Assembly: GCA_910577045.1 (NCBI GenBank)
Contig: CAJTLB010000017.1
Location: 1-63,902 of the forward strand
Direction of reading: 5' to 3'
Source of the DNA: an uncultured Lachnospiraceae bacterium
GTDB taxonomy: Bacteria > Bacillota > Clostridia > Lachnospirales > Lachnospiraceae
Length of the DNA: 63,902 nt
Positions 54,631-63,736 of the stretch are shown piece after piece. Below the pieces are notes generated by a model. The model was not told where the DNA came from and searched no databases. It saw only the letters and a list, made by a program, of their open reading frames with translations. Within the stretch, counting starts at the first letter, position 1. Every line of letters begins with the position of its first letter. A program made the position numbers and the translations under genes.

Positions 54631-55620
54631 ATGAACTATATTGTATTTGATTTAGAATGGAACCAGCCTCCTGATGGAAAAGAATATAGCAACCCATTAC
54701 TTCCATTTGAAATAGTAGAAATTGGTGCACAAAAACTAGATGAAAATTTGCATGTTTGTGATACTTTCCATGCTATTATAGCCCCTATTGTTTATACTAA
54801 GCTCCATGCCCGCACACAAGAAGTCATTAAATTAACAGAAGAAGAATTAAAACAAGGAATTTCTTTTGTACAAGCCTGTAAGGATTTTTTATTCTTTTCA
54901 AAAGATTGCGTTTTTGCTACATGGGGCCCTATGGATTTAACTGAACTACAGCGGAATATGCGTTTTTTCCATATTGGTATTCCTTGGAAAAAGCCTCTTT
55001 TTTACTATGATGTCCAAAAGCTATATAGCCTGGCATATGAAGATGGCAAAACACGCCGTTCCTTAGAATCAGCTATTGAAACACTACAACTGCCTATTAC
55101 AGTGCCTTTCCACCGGGCACACCACGATGCCTATTATACTGCTTTAATATTAAGCCAGATAAACACCACTTTAATACAAACCTATTATTCCATAGACTAT
55201 TACCAGCCCCCCTCCAATAAAAAAGAGGAACTTCATCTTCATTATCCTGGTTATTATAAATATGTATCAAGGGAATTTGAAAACCGTGAAGCTGCCATTG
55301 CTGACAAAACAGTAACAACTATCCGCTGCCATATTTGCAACAAAGCACTCCATAAAAAGATTCGTTGGTTTTCTGGAAGTAGCCGTATTTATTATGGGCT
55401 TGCCGAATGTCCAGAGCATGGATATGTCAAAGGAAAAATCCGTATTAAAAAAACAGACAAAGGGCATGTTTTTGTGATAAAAACTGTAAAAATGACAGAT
55501 AAAAACGGAGCTGAAAAGATTCAAAAAACATTAGAAGAGCTCCGCCGTAAACGTAGGGCACGTGCTAATATCATAAATATACCTTCAACAATCACCAGCA
55601 GGGATTTTCCTTCCTCCTAG
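54631..55620 (+). CDS. DEDDh exonuclease with C-terminal zinc-finger-like domain
   Basis: 329 residues. Exonuclease I motif FDLEWN has D7 and E9, the central Asp is in GPMDLTEL, and the C-terminal HRAHHDAYYTA gives the His and Asp of the DEDDh group. This makes it a DnaQ/RNase T/KapD-like 3'-5' exonuclease. After residue 230 a separate domain has CHICNKAL and, about 30 residues later, CPEHG: a probable CxxC-CxxH zinc site, followed by a basic tail. The latter is unusual for KapD-like enzymes and hints at RNA binding. Starts after a gap of 120 bases from the divergent ABC-F gene. Confidence 0.85.
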   Translation: MNYIVFDLEWNQPPDGKEYSNPLLPFEIVEIGAQKLDENLHVCDTFHAIIAPIVYTKLHARTQEVIKLTEEELKQGISFVQACKDFLFFSKDCVFATWGPMDLTELQRNMRFFHIGIPWKKPLFYYDVQKLYSLAYEDGKTRRSLESAIETLQLPITVPFHRAHHDAYYTALILSQINTTLIQTYYSIDYYQPPSNKKEELHLHYPGYYKYVSREFENREAAIADKTVTTIRCHICNKALHKKIRWFSGSSRIYYGLAECPEHGYVKGKIRIKKTDKGHVFVIKTVKMTDKNGAEKIQKTLEELRRKRRARANIINIPSTITSRDFPSS

Positions 55621-55764
55621 GTAGGGAAGAAATCGCAAAAAACAATTATAACAGTAGTAGTGGGTGGAACGAAAGTGATATCCCCTGCTACCATGAGACA
55701 ATCCACATAATTGGCCCCTAACTGCCACAAGTGGATTGAAACAAACAAATAGGAGATAAGAAAT

Positions 55765-56373
55765 ATGGATAAAAATCAAATTTATATGCAGAATTTAAAA
55801 CTGGAAGATGTCCCATGGAATAGGATTACTACTGCTTATGGAAGGGCCTCCAATTTTCCAAATAATTTTCAAACAATATGGAACATGGAAAGCAAAAAGA
55901 AGGTAAAAGCCGCGCTAGGTGAAATTACTAGTGATATAGAGCATCAAAGTACACTTTGGCAAGCAACACCCTTTGCCATTATATTTCTAGTTCGTGTTTT
56001 TGAGAATGCCATTCCTAAAATAGATACCAACCCTTGTGCTAAATTTGTTGTAGAATATTTACTAGATTTCTTTTTTGTTATTGCAGACTGTTGTAATGAT
56101 TTAAATGATACTACAGTAGAAGAATACCCTCTTCCTTATTTTGCTGATATGATACAAGAAGACTATTTATTTCCAGAAAAATATAACAACGAGGAAGATG
56201 AGGAGGAGGAAGACGATTATTCCCTCTTAGATGATATCCTTTATAGTTTCTGGTATTACTCCTACCAGGCCCTTTCCCTTTGCCTGCCAGCATTAGAAAA
56301 ATTAAGTGGTACTCCTTTTTATAAAGAAGCACAAGACCTTAAATTAATTCTTAAATCAATATTACAAAATTAA
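55765..56373 (+). CDS. Acidic protein with HEAT-like N-terminal pattern
   Basis: 202 residues. The N-terminal part (residues 12-75: LEDVPWNRITTAYGRASNFP ... IEHQSTLWQATPFAIIFLVRV) recalls a widespread HEAT-like family with the W-x-x-L-x-x-AYG...HQxTxxxAT-x-x-F pattern, often annotated as HEAT-repeat or immunity-like. A strongly acidic stretch of nine Asp/Glu follows at about residue 143 (NNEEDEEEEDD). Function unknown. AGGAG stands before the start. Confidence 0.6.
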   Translation: MDKNQIYMQNLKLEDVPWNRITTAYGRASNFPNNFQTIWNMESKKKVKAALGEITSDIEHQSTLWQATPFAIIFLVRVFENAIPKIDTNPCAKFVVEYLLDFFFVIADCCNDLNDTTVEEYPLPYFADMIQEDYLFPEKYNNEEDEEEEDDYSLLDDILYSFWYYSYQALSLCLPALEKLSGTPFYKEAQDLKLILKSILQN

Positions 56374-56415
56374 TTTTTCCATACTAAAAATATCCAGATA
56401 TTTCTCTAAATGCAA

Positions 56416-56454
56416 AAGGTACATGATGTTGCTTTTCTTTTTATCATGTACCTT
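56416..56454. terminator. Terminator between convergent genes
   Basis: A perfect 12-bp stem (AAGGTACATGAT / ATCATGTACCTT) with a 15-base T-rich loop lies between the convergent HEAT-like gene and the carboxypeptidase gene. Confidence 0.6.
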
Positions 56455-56517
56455 AGATTATTATCAAATTTTTTAGTTAAAACATCTTCTATAATTTTAT
56501 TAGTCCATATATAGCCA

Positions 56518-57987
56518 TTAATGTAATTTTCTAGTTGGATAATATTTCCTTTTTTTCCTTCTCCGTTCTTTTGCCTGCATAATGTGCCTTTGATGCCGGA
56601 TACGTTTCCATCTTTCTCTTTGATGTTTTGTAATACTCATAATATACCACACAGCAAATAAAAGTGACATTCCCAGCAAAATAGCTGCCATATGCCAAAT
56701 ATTAATGGTTATATATTCTTTTTTCCCAATATCCTGTGTTTCTAGCTTCCCATCTATATACCCTGCCTTTATAAATTCTGGCTCTGCTGCAAAAGAAAAA
56801 GCCCCTTGGGTAGATGATGTTATATCTAATGTAGTGCTTCCCACAAAATGCCCATGCCATGTATACTTAATATCAGCTAAAATATTAGGCACATTTTTTC
56901 TTTCTTCTTTATTTTTAAACGCTATGGTTGGCTCTATTTCAGAAAAATCTGCCCCTATTGGAAGGACTACTACTCCTTCCCTATTTAATTCAATTTGAGG
57001 ATATGAACTTTCAAAAACAGAAATAGAGGACTCATAAATCCCACTTCCTTGTAAATTAAACTTTGTTTCATGTTCTGCTATATTCATACGGGCAAAATTC
57101 TCAAACCCATAATTTAACAGCATGGTACTTTCTTCATAAATATGTGTAGAATCTGACTGCATTACTACACAAATCAAAGTCATTCCATTTTTTTTGGCAA
57201 ATGTTACTAATGTATTTCCTGATGCTTCTGTATAACCTGTTTTTCCCCCAAAGCATCCATCATAATGCCTTGAGCCATTAATTAGAAGCGGATGCTGTGT
57301 ATTTACAGGCCGCCTTTCTGGCTGTAAATTTGTAGATGGAATCATATAAGAAGTAGTAGAATCAATTTTAATAAATGTTTCATTTACTACTGCTGCACGG
57401 GAAATCATAGCCATATCATAACAAGTAGTATAATGGTTTTCATCGGGAAGGCCATTTGTATTATTAAAATGTGTATTAACAGCCCCTAACTCCTTAGCCC
57501 GCTTATTCATTAATTCTACAAAAGCCTCTGTACTGCCGCTGACATGCTCCCCCAGTGCATTTGCTACTTCATTTGCAGATGCCAATAATAACCCATACAA
57601 ACAATTCTCTACACTTAAAAATTCTCCTGGAGTAATTGCAATATGGCTGGAATTTCCTGGCACAGAAAAGACTGCATCATAGGAAAATTCTACCATTTCA
57701 TTCATGCCACAATTTTCAATCGCCAAAATAGCTGTTAGTATCTTTGTAATACTTGCCGGGTATGCTTTCTGATCCATATTCTTCTCATATAAGACTGTCC
57801 CTGTCCCAGCTTCCATTACTACAGCAGAACCACTAAATAATTCCGGCCCTTCCGGCCAATTTTCTATTGTATTTGAAGTAGATACCACTGGGTAGGGGGT
57901 AGTTTCTTCTGGAGCCGCATACACATACCTAGGCATCATTAGTGCACAAACTAAATAGATTGTAATCAAACGGAAATATTGTTTCAT
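56518..57987 (-). CDS. D-alanyl-D-alanine carboxypeptidase, DacF/PBP5-like (S11)
   Basis: 489 residues, exported by a Sec signal peptide (residues 1-25). The active-site motifs of family S11 are intact: SITK (79-82, acyl Ser79), SAN (137-139) and KTG (249-251). A beta-rich C-terminal domain follows, then a membrane anchor around residue 430-450 and a basic tail rich in Arg/Lys. It trims D-Ala from peptidoglycan stem peptides, limiting cross-links. The gene stands alone between convergent neighbours. Confidence 0.95.
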   Translation of the reverse strand: MKQYFRLITIYLVCALMMPRYVYAAPEETTPYPVVSTSNTIENWPEGPELFSGSAVVMEAGTGTVLYEKNMDQKAYPASITKILTAILAIENCGMNEMVEFSYDAVFSVPGNSSHIAITPGEFLSVENCLYGLLLASANEVANALGEHVSGSTEAFVELMNKRAKELGAVNTHFNNTNGLPDENHYTTCYDMAMISRAAVVNETFIKIDSTTSYMIPSTNLQPERRPVNTQHPLLINGSRHYDGCFGGKTGYTEASGNTLVTFAKKNGMTLICVVMQSDSTHIYEESTMLLNYGFENFARMNIAEHETKFNLQGSGIYESSISVFESSYPQIELNREGVVVLPIGADFSEIEPTIAFKNKEERKNVPNILADIKYTWHGHFVGSTTLDITSSTQGAFSFAAEPEFIKAGYIDGKLETQDIGKKEYITINIWHMAAILLGMSLLFAVWYIMSITKHQRERWKRIRHQRHIMQAKERRRKKRKYYPTRKLH

Positions 57988-58043
57988 AAAGACTCCTTAT
58001 CCTTTCTTAAACTAATATAACCTGTTTTCTGTTATTTGATTTT

Positions 58044-58200
58044 GAACCTCTCACGACTAAAGTCGTGAGATTCCTATTTCATCGACTTTGTAACCTCTAT
58101 CTCCACAGGCGTATCTTCGGGTCGCTCCAACCCTAGTATTCATCGTTTCTTCTATATGTTTTTACGCAGTCTGTACTATCCTCAGTCCCTCATTTAGAAT
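58044..58200 (-). ncRNA. Probable omega-RNA (reRNA) at the 3' end of the tnpB transcript
   Basis: TnpB nucleases use an RNA from the 3' end of tnpB and the right end of the element as guide. Here GGGTTGGAGCGACCC-like and AGTCGTGAG hairpin segments follow and overlap the tnpB end, closing with the hairpin at 58050-58069. The guide would be the flanking sequence beyond 58044. Confidence 0.5.
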
Positions 58201-59265
58201 ATTCTTTGCAGCATTCACATCTCTGTCATGATACGTTCCACATTCAGGACATTCCCATTCTCTCACTTCTAACTTCTTTGTATTTGTATTGATATAACCA
58301 CAAACATGACAAGTTTGGGAACTTGCAAAGAATTTATCTGCTTTAATAACTTTTTTGCCATACCAGTTTGCCTTATATTCAAGCTGCCTTACAAATTCTG
58401 ACCATGATACGTCTACAATAGACTGTGCTAATTTATGATTTTTAATCATATTTTTTACTTGTAAATCCTCCAAACAGATAATATCATTCTTCTTAACCAT
58501 GTTTGTAGATAACTTCTGCAAAAAATCTTTCCTCTGGTTTGCTATATATTCTTGAAGCCTTGCCACTTTTATCCTTGCTTTATTACGATTGCAACTCTCC
58601 TTTGTTTTTCGGGATAATTCTTTCTGTAACTTTGCAAGTCTTTCTAAAGATTTTTTCAGATACTTGGGATTTTCAACCTTATTCCCATTGGAATCAATAC
58701 AAAATTCTTTGATGCCTAAATCAAGTCCAATGCGATTGTTTGTTTCCTTCCATGGTTTTACATCCACATCAGTACAACACAAGGATACATAATACTTTCC
58801 ACTTGGTTCTTGCGAAACAGTAGCATTTAAAATCCTGCCTTCTGGCATACGTTTATTTTTTGTTTTTACCATTCCCAACTTTGGAAGTTTGATATGCTTA
58901 TCACAATATTGAATATTTCCATTTACACATTTTGATTGATAAGAAAACCTATGTGTTTTCTTTGACTTAAACTTTGGATATCCAGAATGCTCTCGAAAAA
59001 ATTTTTGATATGCCATGTCTAAATCTTTGAGTGAAGATTGAAGGACAGTGGAATCCACTTCTTTTAACCATTCCAATTCTGATTTCAGTTGTTTCATATC
59101 ATTCGCACACTGGACATACGTAAAAGTTTCTTTCTTATCTTCATACATTTTTATGTGTTTATCTAAATAATAATTATATACAAAACGACAGCATCCAAAC
59201 GTTTTCGCAAGTATTTCTTTTTGCTTTTTATTTGGATAGATGCGGTATTTATAAGCTTTTTCCAT
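58162..59265 (-). CDS. tnpB: RNA-guided endonuclease TnpB (IS605-type)
   Basis: The ATG at 59265 is preceded by GAGGGGAAAG; an in-frame start 28 codons earlier overlaps tnpA. The 367-residue protein has the RuvC-like triad: D in GLDLGIKEF, E in ICLEDLQVKN and the final D in HDRDVNAAKNI. A zinc ribbon CHVC...CPEC lies just before the third motif. All are intact, so it should be active. TnpB cleaves the donor site after transposon excision, favouring retention. Confidence 0.93.
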   Translation of the reverse strand: MEKAYKYRIYPNKKQKEILAKTFGCCRFVYNYYLDKHIKMYEDKKETFTYVQCANDMKQLKSELEWLKEVDSTVLQSSLKDLDMAYQKFFREHSGYPKFKSKKTHRFSYQSKCVNGNIQYCDKHIKLPKLGMVKTKNKRMPEGRILNATVSQEPSGKYYVSLCCTDVDVKPWKETNNRIGLDLGIKEFCIDSNGNKVENPKYLKKSLERLAKLQKELSRKTKESCNRNKARIKVARLQEYIANQRKDFLQKLSTNMVKKNDIICLEDLQVKNMIKNHKLAQSIVDVSWSEFVRQLEYKANWYGKKVIKADKFFASSQTCHVCGYINTNTKKLEVREWECPECGTYHDRDVNAAKNILNEGLRIVQTA

Positions 59266-59278
59266 GGGATCTTTCCCC

Positions 59279-59680
59279 TCATTTTTTCTTTTGGCTCTGA
59301 ATATAGTTTCTAATCTGTTCTTCTGTATTTTCAGATACCGTTGCCACAAAATAGGATGGATTCCACAAATGTCCTCCCCATAATTTCTTTTTTAATTCTT
59401 CTCCAAATTCCTTCATAAGTAACCTAGCAGATACGCCCTTTAATGCCTTTATCATATCAGGTATGTAATGTTGCGGGGAACAATTGATGAGAAGATGGAT
59501 ATGGTCTTTCTCTGTATTACATTCTAATATCTGAAATTTATTATCGTTTGCTATTTTATTTAATATCCCTATCAGACATTTCTCTATATCATCAGTAATA
59601 ACTTTATGCCTGTATTTTACACACCAAACAATATGATATTGTATGGAGTATACATATCCACGTCCATAAGTTACTTCCAT
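59279..59680 (-). CDS. tnpA: IS200/IS605 TnpA transposase (Y1 HUH)
   Basis: 133 residues. The HUH metal site is HIHLLIN (H-x-H) and the catalytic Tyr is in the C-terminal helix YIQSQ. The start of the gene reads GRGYVYSIQYHIVWCVKYRHKV, typical of the family. It performs single-strand peel-and-paste transposition using the end hairpins. Confidence 0.95.
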   Translation of the reverse strand: MEVTYGRGYVYSIQYHIVWCVKYRHKVITDDIEKCLIGILNKIANDNKFQILECNTEKDHIHLLINCSPQHYIPDMIKALKGVSARLLMKEFGEELKKKLWGGHLWNPSYFVATVSENTEEQIRNYIQSQKKK

Positions 59681-59875
59681 ATAGGATCACCTCGTTATAC
59701 AAACGATAACATATGTATGTTGTCATGTCAATTATTTTCAGCATTATTATTTGAAATTTAATTAACATACGCAAGCAATTCATCCCACGGCTAAAGTCGC
59801 AGGTGTTCTTGCTCTATTCATAAAATATTTTTTTAATAGGACAACTATTTTCTAATTGGACAGAAAAAAGACCAC

Positions 59876-59925
59876 ACCAAAAAGCACAGGCAGCCCTTTA
59901 ACGGCTGCCTGCGCTGTGCATTTAT
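59876..59925 (-). terminator. Terminator of the first wall-repeat gene
   Basis: Minus strand: a 9-bp stem CAGGCAGCC / GGCTGCCTG with loop GTTAAAG, extended by pairing GCAC/GTGC, followed by a CTTTTTGG run. It lies about 55 bases after the stop of the gene ending at 59978. Confidence 0.7.
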
Positions 59926-59977
59926 GATGAACGTATGAAATTAGGAGAGTTAGTGCATTACATTACCAGTTACTTAA

Positions 59978-61414
59978 TTAGTTCTTGTAGAAGAAAATTG
60001 TTACATTATCTATATTTGTTGTTTCAGAATACTTAATACCAGAAGAGATATATTTCTTAGAACCTGCTGATACTGTTCTTCCTGCTGCTACATCATCATA
60101 TGCTACACCCTTGTTATCAAAGATTGCATATGCTTTGTGTTCATTAGCTGCGCCTGTAGCGGTTGCACTAAAGCTATAAACTCCGTCTGTATCTGTAATA
60201 TAACCAATCTGAAGTGCATGGGAAGTTACGCTATCACCATACTTATCTACATAATAAGTCTTATCATCTTTCTCTACAAACGCGTTTTTCACTAATGCGC
60301 CTTTTATCTTAGAAATACTTTTACTTGTATAATCTGTTACTGCAAAATTATCTGTATCAAATACATTTACATTAGAATCATTTGCATCTGCATAATATCT
60401 ACCATTTACAAAAGTCTTTGCCTTTGCTTTACCATCATCGTCAAACAAAATATCTACATTGTTTGAAGAATACTTGCTTACTTTATTTGGAGTTGCAAGT
60501 CCCCAGTCATCACGGTTTTCTACTAATACAGCATCTTTGCTTACTGTTGTTACGCCAGTAGCCATAACACCATTCTTATCTACATAGAAGAAGTTAGATG
60601 TGGTATCTGCTGTTGCGCCATTATTGAATAAAGTGTCAACAATCAATGTTCCTACAGAATTTCCGCTAGAAAGGTTAAGCTCAGACTTAAAGCAGTACCA
60701 TTCTCCGCCAATCCTCTTCCAGCCAAAGCGGTTTGTCTCAGAATCTACGTCAAATTTCTTACCATTACTTTCATAGTAATACCATGTCCTGCTGTCCTTA
60801 TTTGGAGCCAAGATACTCTGGTTGTTGTAGTTCTCTGCCCAGCCTACTAACATCGCGCCGTTTTCATCAAAACCATAACGTGAATTACTAATAATATGGT
60901 CGAAGTCACCAGCTACCATTAAAATATCATCAAAGTAATACCATAACCCAGAAGGTGATTGGAACCACTCATCATCTGCTGCTGTACCATCACTGTGGAA
61001 ATATAACCATACCTTTTCATAAGCCTCTTCTGCTGTCTTAAACACTGGGTTCTGAATATCATCTGCTGCCTTACTTACATCAATATCATAGTTATACAAA
61101 ATATCGCTATCATTATCAAAGCTGTACCAGCCTGTTGCCATAGCACCTGTTGGATTAAGGTAGTAGGTCTCCCCGGAGATATACACCAGCTCATCTTGTG
61201 CCATTAAACCAGTTTTGTCAAAGTAGTACCATACATTATTAATGAACTTCCAGCCTGTTGCTTTCTGTCCTTCTTCATAATAGTACCAACCATTTGTATC
61301 ATTACCCTGCCAACCATTTGTATCTGTATTATCTGCCATTGCTATACTAGCAGAACCAGCAATCATAGCAGTTGCTAAAAGTACGCCCTTAAGGTTATTA
61401 CTTCTTAATCTCAT
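59978..61414 (-). CDS. Secreted wall-binding-repeat protein A
   Basis: The start ATG at 61414 has AGGAGG seven bases upstream; 478 residues. The signal peptide (MRLRSNNLKGVLLATAMIAG, SIAMA) is followed by choline/glucan-binding-type repeats of about 20 residues with the GW-x-WYYF-x-G-M pattern (GWYYYEEGQKATGW, WYYFDKTGLM, GAMATGWYSF). A longer conserved middle (YGFDENGAMLVGW, GWKRIGGEWYCFKSELNL) and a C-terminal domain (YYVDKYGDSV, AAGRTVSAGSKKY) complete it. No LPxTG sorting signal is seen, so attachment to wall polymer through the repeats is likely. It is a paralog of the gene at 61824. Confidence 0.85.
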   Translation of the reverse strand: MRLRSNNLKGVLLATAMIAGSASIAMADNTDTNGWQGNDTNGWYYYEEGQKATGWKFINNVWYYFDKTGLMAQDELVYISGETYYLNPTGAMATGWYSFDNDSDILYNYDIDVSKAADDIQNPVFKTAEEAYEKVWLYFHSDGTAADDEWFQSPSGLWYYFDDILMVAGDFDHIISNSRYGFDENGAMLVGWAENYNNQSILAPNKDSRTWYYYESNGKKFDVDSETNRFGWKRIGGEWYCFKSELNLSSGNSVGTLIVDTLFNNGATADTTSNFFYVDKNGVMATGVTTVSKDAVLVENRDDWGLATPNKVSKYSSNNVDILFDDDGKAKAKTFVNGRYYADANDSNVNVFDTDNFAVTDYTSKSISKIKGALVKNAFVEKDDKTYYVDKYGDSVTSHALQIGYITDTDGVYSFSATATGAANEHKAYAIFDNKGVAYDDVAAGRTVSAGSKKYISSGIKYSETTNIDNVTIFFYKN

Positions 61415-61460
61415 TTTGTTTCCTCCTGAAATGTTTTGTTGTGTCGTTGTTACATGAGTA

Positions 61461-61505
61461 AGTATACGAGAAATTGTGTCTATTTTCAAGAAACTTTCCC
61501 TTACG
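61461..61505 (-). promoter_or_regulatory. Promoter of wall-repeat gene A with shared upstream element
   Basis: Minus strand: TTGAAA (plus 61484-61489), 17 bases, TATACT (plus 61461-61466). Directly upstream of the -35 is the 16-base element CGTAAGGGAAAGTTTC, which recurs before gene B. Confidence 0.75.
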
Positions 61506-61731
61506 AATCCTTAATTGCCTGAAACAAATTCTTATTGAATTATAACAAAGAAATATTTTCGTATAATTTCTATAGTAAATAAAACATTTTTCTAAATTGA
61601 TGTAATATAAATGATATAACTTTGGATTTTCCTGCCAATTCTTTTCTGTTTCTTCTATATTATGCAGCGAACAGTGTCCATAGCTTATATATTGCTTTAA
61701 CAACATCTTTCCTCTGTATAGTCCTATACAT

Positions 61732-61776
61732 AAAAAAACAGAGGCTAGTTTTCTTCTTTTCAAAAACCAGCCTCTA
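61732..61776 (-). terminator. Terminator of wall-repeat gene B
   Basis: Minus strand: AGAGGCTGGTTTTT pairs with AAAACTAGCCTCT (one mismatch) and is followed by seven T's. It stands about 50 bases after the stop at 61824. The remaining sequence of 61490-61731 has only the shared promoter element. Confidence 0.8.
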
Positions 61777-61823
61777 TCTTTGTTATCCGTTATGAAAACA
61801 ATCTATTCTACTCTATCTACCCA

Positions 61824-63254
61824 TTAACGATTATAATAGAATACCATAGCATTATCTACGCCGCCTACTGTTTTATAGTCTATGCCAGTAGAATAATATC
61901 TCTTTGATCCTGCTGATACCTGCCTTCCTGCTGCAATATTATCATAAGCAATTCCTTTGCCATCAAATACTAAATATGCTTTGTATTCATTTGCAGCATC
62001 TGTCTTTTGCACAGAAAACTCATAAGAAAGCACGCCATTTGTATTTGTTACCTTTATATATCCTATTTGTAAAGGATAAGAAACCATTTTATCACCATAC
62101 TTATCCATATAATACGTATGGGAATCTTTCGTTACCAAACAATCCTTTACCATGGACCCCTTAAACTTCACTGGATATCCTGTAACAGCAAAGCTAGTTT
62201 TATTAAACGATTTTACATTTTCATCAGAAATATCTGCATAATAACGGTTTCGTTCGATTGCCCCTGCTACTGCTTTACCATCCTTTAAATAAACTTCGAT
62301 TGCCTTGTCACTAAAATCGCCCACTTTTTTATTGGTATCCCAATCGCTTCTATTTTCTACATATTTTGCATCTTTACTAATAGTAGTAACACCTGTTGCC
62401 ATTACCCCATTTTTATCTACATAATAAAAATCAGTTTCTGTATCTGCTGCTGCGCCGTTATTAAAATAAGTATCTACAATTAGAGTACCTACAGAAGTCC
62501 CGCCACCTGCTAAATTTAACTCTGATTTAAAACAATACCATTTCCCATCAATCTTCTTCCAGCCAAAACGGTTTTCAGAAGAATCTACATCGAACTTTTT
62601 CCCATCTGAAGAATAGTAATACCACGTTGTACTATATTTATTAGGCGCTAAAATACTCTGGTTATTATAATTATAATTCCAGCCTACTAGCATAGCCCCA
62701 TTTTCGTCAAAGCCATAACGGTGGTTTCCAATAATATGGTCGAAATCTGCACTTACCATTAATAAGTCATCAAAATAATACCACAACCCACTTACATCTG
62801 ACTGTATCCATTCATCTACTGCTGCTGTCCCGTCTTTATGGAAATACAGCCATACTGTATTATAAGCATCTTCTTTATTTCGGAACACTGGGTTTTCAAT
62901 ATTATCAATAGCTGCATCTATATTAATATCATAATCATAAACAATATCACTATCGCGGTCAAATTCATACCAACCAGTTGCCATTGCCCCCGCTGGGTTA
63001 AAATAATATGTTTCTCCTGCTATGTATACCAGTTCATCTTGTGCCATTAAACCAGTTCTATCAAACCAATACCAAATGCCCTTAATCTGCTGCCAGCCAG
63101 TTGCCTTTGTACCTTTATTATAATAATACCAGCCATCTGTACTATTTCCTTTCCAACCATTCTCATTTCCTGCTGCCATAGAGCAGGAGGCACCTGCAAG
63201 TATCAGCCCTGCTGCCAATATTGCCCCACCCATGTAGTTTTTTAATTTTCTCAT
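61824..63254 (-). CDS. Secreted wall-binding-repeat protein B
   Basis: 476 residues. Same layout as the protein at 59978: signal peptide (MRKLKNYMGGAILAAGLILA, SCSMA), wall-binding repeats (GWYYYNKGTKATGW, WYWFDRTGLM, GAMATGWYEF), the conserved middle (YGFDENGAMLVGW; FGWKKIDGKWYCFKSELNL) and the C-terminal domain (YYMDKYGDKM, AAGRQVSAGSKRY). The two genes share most residues, so this is a tandem duplication. AGGAGG stands a few bases before the ATG. Function beyond wall attachment is unknown. Confidence 0.85.
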   Translation of the reverse strand: MRKLKNYMGGAILAAGLILAGASCSMAAGNENGWKGNSTDGWYYYNKGTKATGWQQIKGIWYWFDRTGLMAQDELVYIAGETYYFNPAGAMATGWYEFDRDSDIVYDYDINIDAAIDNIENPVFRNKEDAYNTVWLYFHKDGTAAVDEWIQSDVSGLWYYFDDLLMVSADFDHIIGNHRYGFDENGAMLVGWNYNYNNQSILAPNKYSTTWYYYSSDGKKFDVDSSENRFGWKKIDGKWYCFKSELNLAGGGTSVGTLIVDTYFNNGAAADTETDFYYVDKNGVMATGVTTISKDAKYVENRSDWDTNKKVGDFSDKAIEVYLKDGKAVAGAIERNRYYADISDENVKSFNKTSFAVTGYPVKFKGSMVKDCLVTKDSHTYYMDKYGDKMVSYPLQIGYIKVTNTNGVLSYEFSVQKTDAANEYKAYLVFDGKGIAYDNIAAGRQVSAGSKRYYSTGIDYKTVGGVDNAMVFYYNR

Positions 63255-63327
63255 ACTTGAACCTCCTTCTCTGAGTCCTTTTTTATAATATTCAGTGAAT
63301 TGTTACCAATTCTTTCTTACAAGGTCA

Positions 63328-63372
63328 GTATAGAAAATTTTACCTATAATTTCAAGAAACTTTCCCTTACGC
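63328..63372 (-). promoter_or_regulatory. Promoter of wall-repeat gene B with shared upstream element
   Basis: Minus strand: TTGAAA (plus 63351-63356), 17 bases, TATACT (plus 63328-63333), preceded by the same CGTAAGGGAAAGTTTC element as gene A. The block of 22 bases from 63351 to 63372 is identical in both. Confidence 0.75.
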
Positions 63373-63538
63373 TTTCTTAATTTACAGATATATTTCTTTA
63401 TTTTCTTTTACAATCGTAATATTTTTGTTTAATTCCTAACATATTTATAACAAAACTCTTGACTTTCTTACCATAGGACGATATAATAATAACACTTTGT
63501 TAGATTTTGTTCTTACAAAGGCGAACTACTTTATATCA

Positions 63539-63612
<74 letters not shown>

Positions 63613-63647
63613 CTGGAAACAACGCCGAAAGCCCTTATTTTCGAGGG

Positions 63648-63695
63648 CACTGAAAAAGTCTGATTCTTTGAAGAAGAATTGGGCTTTTTTCAGTG
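63648..63695. repeat. Hairpin between tRNA-Arg and the IS1182-type gene, terminator or IS end
   Basis: CACTGAAAAA and TTTTTTCAGTG form the base of a long, nearly perfect stem that continues through CTGATTCTT/AAGAATTGGG. It may be the tRNA terminator or the subterminal end of the IS that follows. Confidence 0.6.
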
Positions 63696-63736
63696 TTGGT
63701 ATTATAATAGAAGTATAGGGAAGGAGGACTCCGAAA

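Larger units (their letters stand above)
58044..59810 (-). mobile_element. IS200/IS605-family element, apparently complete
   Basis: Contains tnpA and tnpB in the same orientation, tnpA first. At the right end (58050-58069) a perfect hairpin CTCACGACT-AA-AGTCGTGAG and at the left end (59784-59802) an imperfect related hairpin (CCCACGGCTAAAGTCGCAG) occur, as expected of single-strand transposons. Both genes are intact. Exact ends are not determined. Confidence 0.8.

Noticed and set aside
55731..55742. GTGGATTGAAAC, resembling the end of a CRISPR repeat
   Set aside because: It occurs once. There is no repeat-spacer pattern and no cas gene nearby.
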